Origin: Euschistus heros
Lineage: Eukaryota > Arthropoda > Insecta > Hemiptera > Pentatomidae
Length of the DNA stretch: 64,000 bases
Direction: 5' to 3'
Assembly (NCBI GenBank): GCA_003667255.2
Contig: RCWM02000048.1
Span: forward strand, 2,678,501 to 2,742,500
This document shows positions 62,439 through 64,000 of this stretch, one piece after another. The translations under genes and the position numbers were made by a program. The stretch's first letter is position 1. Each line of letters begins with the position of its first letter. Under the pieces are notes generated by a model. It ran no database searches. It was not told where the DNA came from and saw only the letters and a program-made list of their open reading frames with translations.

Positions 62439-64000
62439 TTATATTTGGTTTTCCCTTGATTGCCCCATTGGAATTTTTAACTGTTCAATGTGAACCGTCC
62501 TCCTTTTCTTGGGGTCGTGAACGTTTTGTAAGGTTACCACATTATGTTCGCGAATTATAATAACCCTGTAAGGCCCCTCGTACCGCCTAACCTCCTTGCT
62601 CCTGTTGGACCCTACTTTCCTGTACACAATAGTACCAATTCGCAACCTTTCTGTTACGTCCCGTACCCTCAGGTTTTCCCTTTCCACCCTCTTACTCTTC
62701 TCACTTACCATCCGTTTTCTAACCTTATCCCACCGGCTAACCAATGCAATTCGGTTCGCTGCTAACCGTTCCGCCAGATCCTCATCCACTACCGTATTGC
62801 GTTCGTTCCTTCTTCTATTACGGAGACCGAAAAGAATTTCAAATGGAGAGAACCCCGTTGCCGTATGTATAGAATGGTTGTAGGCTGCAACCGCTCTCGG
62901 CATCGCCATGTCCGCCTCTAAACCTTTATCGACATGAAAGACACGGAGGTGGTCCCCTAGTGTGCTATGGAGCCGCTCTACCTCTCCTCTACTCTTGGGG
63001 TGCCCCGGGGTATTAATATGCCATTCCACATCCAATGCTCTCATCTCCGTCCTAATGTTGGCATTGTCGAACTCCTGCTCTCCATCTGACGATCCTCTAT
63101 TTGGTACCCCGTAGAACTGAAACCACGTTCTTAGAGCCCTGACAACTGCCTCCACAGACCGTTCCCTTATCGGATACGCCATGGCCGCTTTGCTAAAGAC
63201 GTCGATAACCGTCACCCACTTGAATCCTTTCCACAAGAATGTGTCCACTTGAAGGTCACTAAGCGGCCCCATGGGTGTCTCCGTCTCTTCCTGCCGTCCC
63301 GTGGGGGGATGCCGGTCATATTTCGTAGTGTGGCAAACCTCACAAGCCCCGAGTACTTCCTCCACCGTCTTCCTCATCTCGATCCAATAATATTTCCGCT
63401 TTAGAGCATGAAGAGTCTCATTCAGGCCCCGATGGTTCGTCTTGCCTTGGTGGTAGGCGAGCGTAACTTCCCGCTGTCTATCCGCCTCCGTTACTGTTTC
63501 CACCATCAACAGGCATCGCACGAACGTTCTATCCAGCCCAATCTTTTCAGTTTGCCATAACCGCCGTATCTTCCCCCAGACAGTTGCATTCCCCACATAC
63601 AAATATGAAGTTTTTCCTAGTTTCGATACGTCATTCAATGCCCTCACCAGCTGTTCCTCTCTTATGCCTGGTTCCGACCAGATGGTCGCTAAACGCGATT
63701 TACCATATCGAGTATATTCGATTTTCATAACACCTGTTGTTTTGGTTTTCCAAATGACCTGATTGGTTTTATTATTTACAATCTCCTCCCTCTCTTCCAT
63801 ATTTAACGCCCTCTCACTCACCGAGCTTCTTCCTCCTGATGACTCTCGATCGTTATCCGTTGCGCATGGCTCCCGTTCTTCCTCCGGCGACCATTCCTGG
63901 AGAAACTGCCGAATGTCCCGTGAAGGTCCCGAAGCCTCATCCTCAATTGTGTTCACGGTAATCGCCCTTGATAACCAGTCAGCGACAACATTATCCTTAC
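62439..64000 (-). CDS. pol: Pol C-terminal part (end of RNase H, integrase), 5' end off-window
   Basis: Open from the window edge. It starts within NVVADWLSRA, the end of RNase H. Integrase: HQGKTNHRGLNETL and CEVCHTTKYDRHP (HHCC), LQVDTFLW, SSDGEQEFDN (second Asp) and GEVERLHSTL with Glu exactly 35 residues later. The end reads RRYEGPYRVIIIREHNVVTL and KRRTVHIEQLKIP, a GPY/F-type module. The GTG at 63954-63956 is not a start. No stop or shift in more than 500 codons. Confidence 0.88.
   Translation of the reverse strand, partial: KDNVVADWLSRAITVNTIEDEASGPSRDIRQFLQEWSPEEEREPCATDNDRESSGGRSSVSERALNMEEREEIVNNKTNQVIWKTKTTGVMKIEYTRYGKSRLATIWSEPGIREEQLVRALNDVSKLGKTSYLYVGNATVWGKIRRLWQTEKIGLDRTFVRCLLMVETVTEADRQREVTLAYHQGKTNHRGLNETLHALKRKYYWIEMRKTVEEVLGACEVCHTTKYDRHPPTGRQEETETPMGPLSDLQVDTFLWKGFKWVTVIDVFSKAAMAYPIRERSVEAVVRALRTWFQFYGVPNRGSSDGEQEFDNANIRTEMRALDVEWHINTPGHPKSRGEVERLHSTLGDHLRVFHVDKGLEADMAMPRAVAAYNHSIHTATGFSPFEILFGLRNRRRNERNTVVDEDLAERLAANRIALVSRWDKVRKRMVSEKSKRVERENLRVRDVTERLRIGTIVYRKVGSNRSKEVRRYEGPYRVIIIREHNVVTLQNVHDPKKRRTVHIEQLKIPMGQSRENQI

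Larger units (their letters stand above)
61903..64000 (-). mobile_element. 3' part of a Gypsy element related to 41624-47241
   Basis: An LTR (61903-62087), polypurine tract, 3' UTR and the RNase H-integrase end of pol run off the right edge. The pol protein is clearly related to that of 41624-47241 (e.g. DIRQFLQEWSPE against DIRQFLREWTPE), and it shares the raised GC content. Confidence 0.85.

Overview
The window looks like repeat-rich nuclear DNA from an insect or another arthropod. It is AT-rich, and nearly every recognisable coding stretch belongs to a transposable element of a type common in arthropods: Ty3/Gypsy and errantivirus-like LTR elements, several non-LTR (LINE) clades, a mariner, a Tc1-type MITE and tRNA-derived SINEs. 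No convincing host gene, rRNA, functional tRNA gene or CRISPR array was found. The order or species cannot be named from this sequence.

Layout. 1-480: end of an LTR, primer-binding site and a Gag start with a SAP-like motif. 1376-4220: broken LINE reverse transcriptase (RT) pieces, a tRNA-headed SINE and a 116-nt poly(T). 4996-5124: a 129-bp Tc1-type MITE. 5694-9600: a decayed Jockey-type LINE with a poly(A) tail. 9650-17764: a second LINE, split by a Ty3/Gypsy element (12185-16652) that has a 5-bp target duplication. 17765-24533: a (TA)n tract holding an LTR element of errantivirus type (17821-23099) and a mariner (23171-24479). 24788-33440: a mosaic of LINE pieces, including an ORF1 with a PHD-type finger and an FP25K-like region, and an I-type LINE interrupted by an env-bearing errantivirus-like fragment (about 27661-32440). 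34265-39590: a nearly full I-type LINE on the minus strand with an intact RNase H end.

40775-41609: part of an IS630/Tc1/mariner-class transposon. 41624-47241: the best preserved element of the window, a Ty3/Gypsy retrotransposon with LTRs identical by eye and long open gag and pol, which lie in the same frame separated by one TGA. 47390-52990: LINE pieces and an almost intact CR1/Jockey-group LINE (minus). 53255-57781: a second SINE, a spaced 210-bp direct duplication, LINE fragments and a 43-bp minisatellite of 19 units that arose from LINE RT sequence. 58485-61740: decayed LINE and Gypsy pieces. 61903-64000: 3' part of a Gypsy element related to the one at 41624 (minus), running off the window.

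How it works together. This is a layered transposon graveyard with a few young arrivals. Nesting gives relative ages: LINE before Ty3/Gypsy at 12185, and a (TA)n tract before both the errantivirus-like element and the mariner. Elements whose LTRs have AGT...(A/G)CT ends repeatedly sit in TA-repeat DNA. Many reading-frame breaks lie in homopolymer runs, so some elements may be more intact than they appear. The most interesting candidates are the in-frame gag-TGA-pol arrangement, a shared Asn at the catalytic Glu position of two errantivirus-like integrases, and the RT-derived minisatellite.
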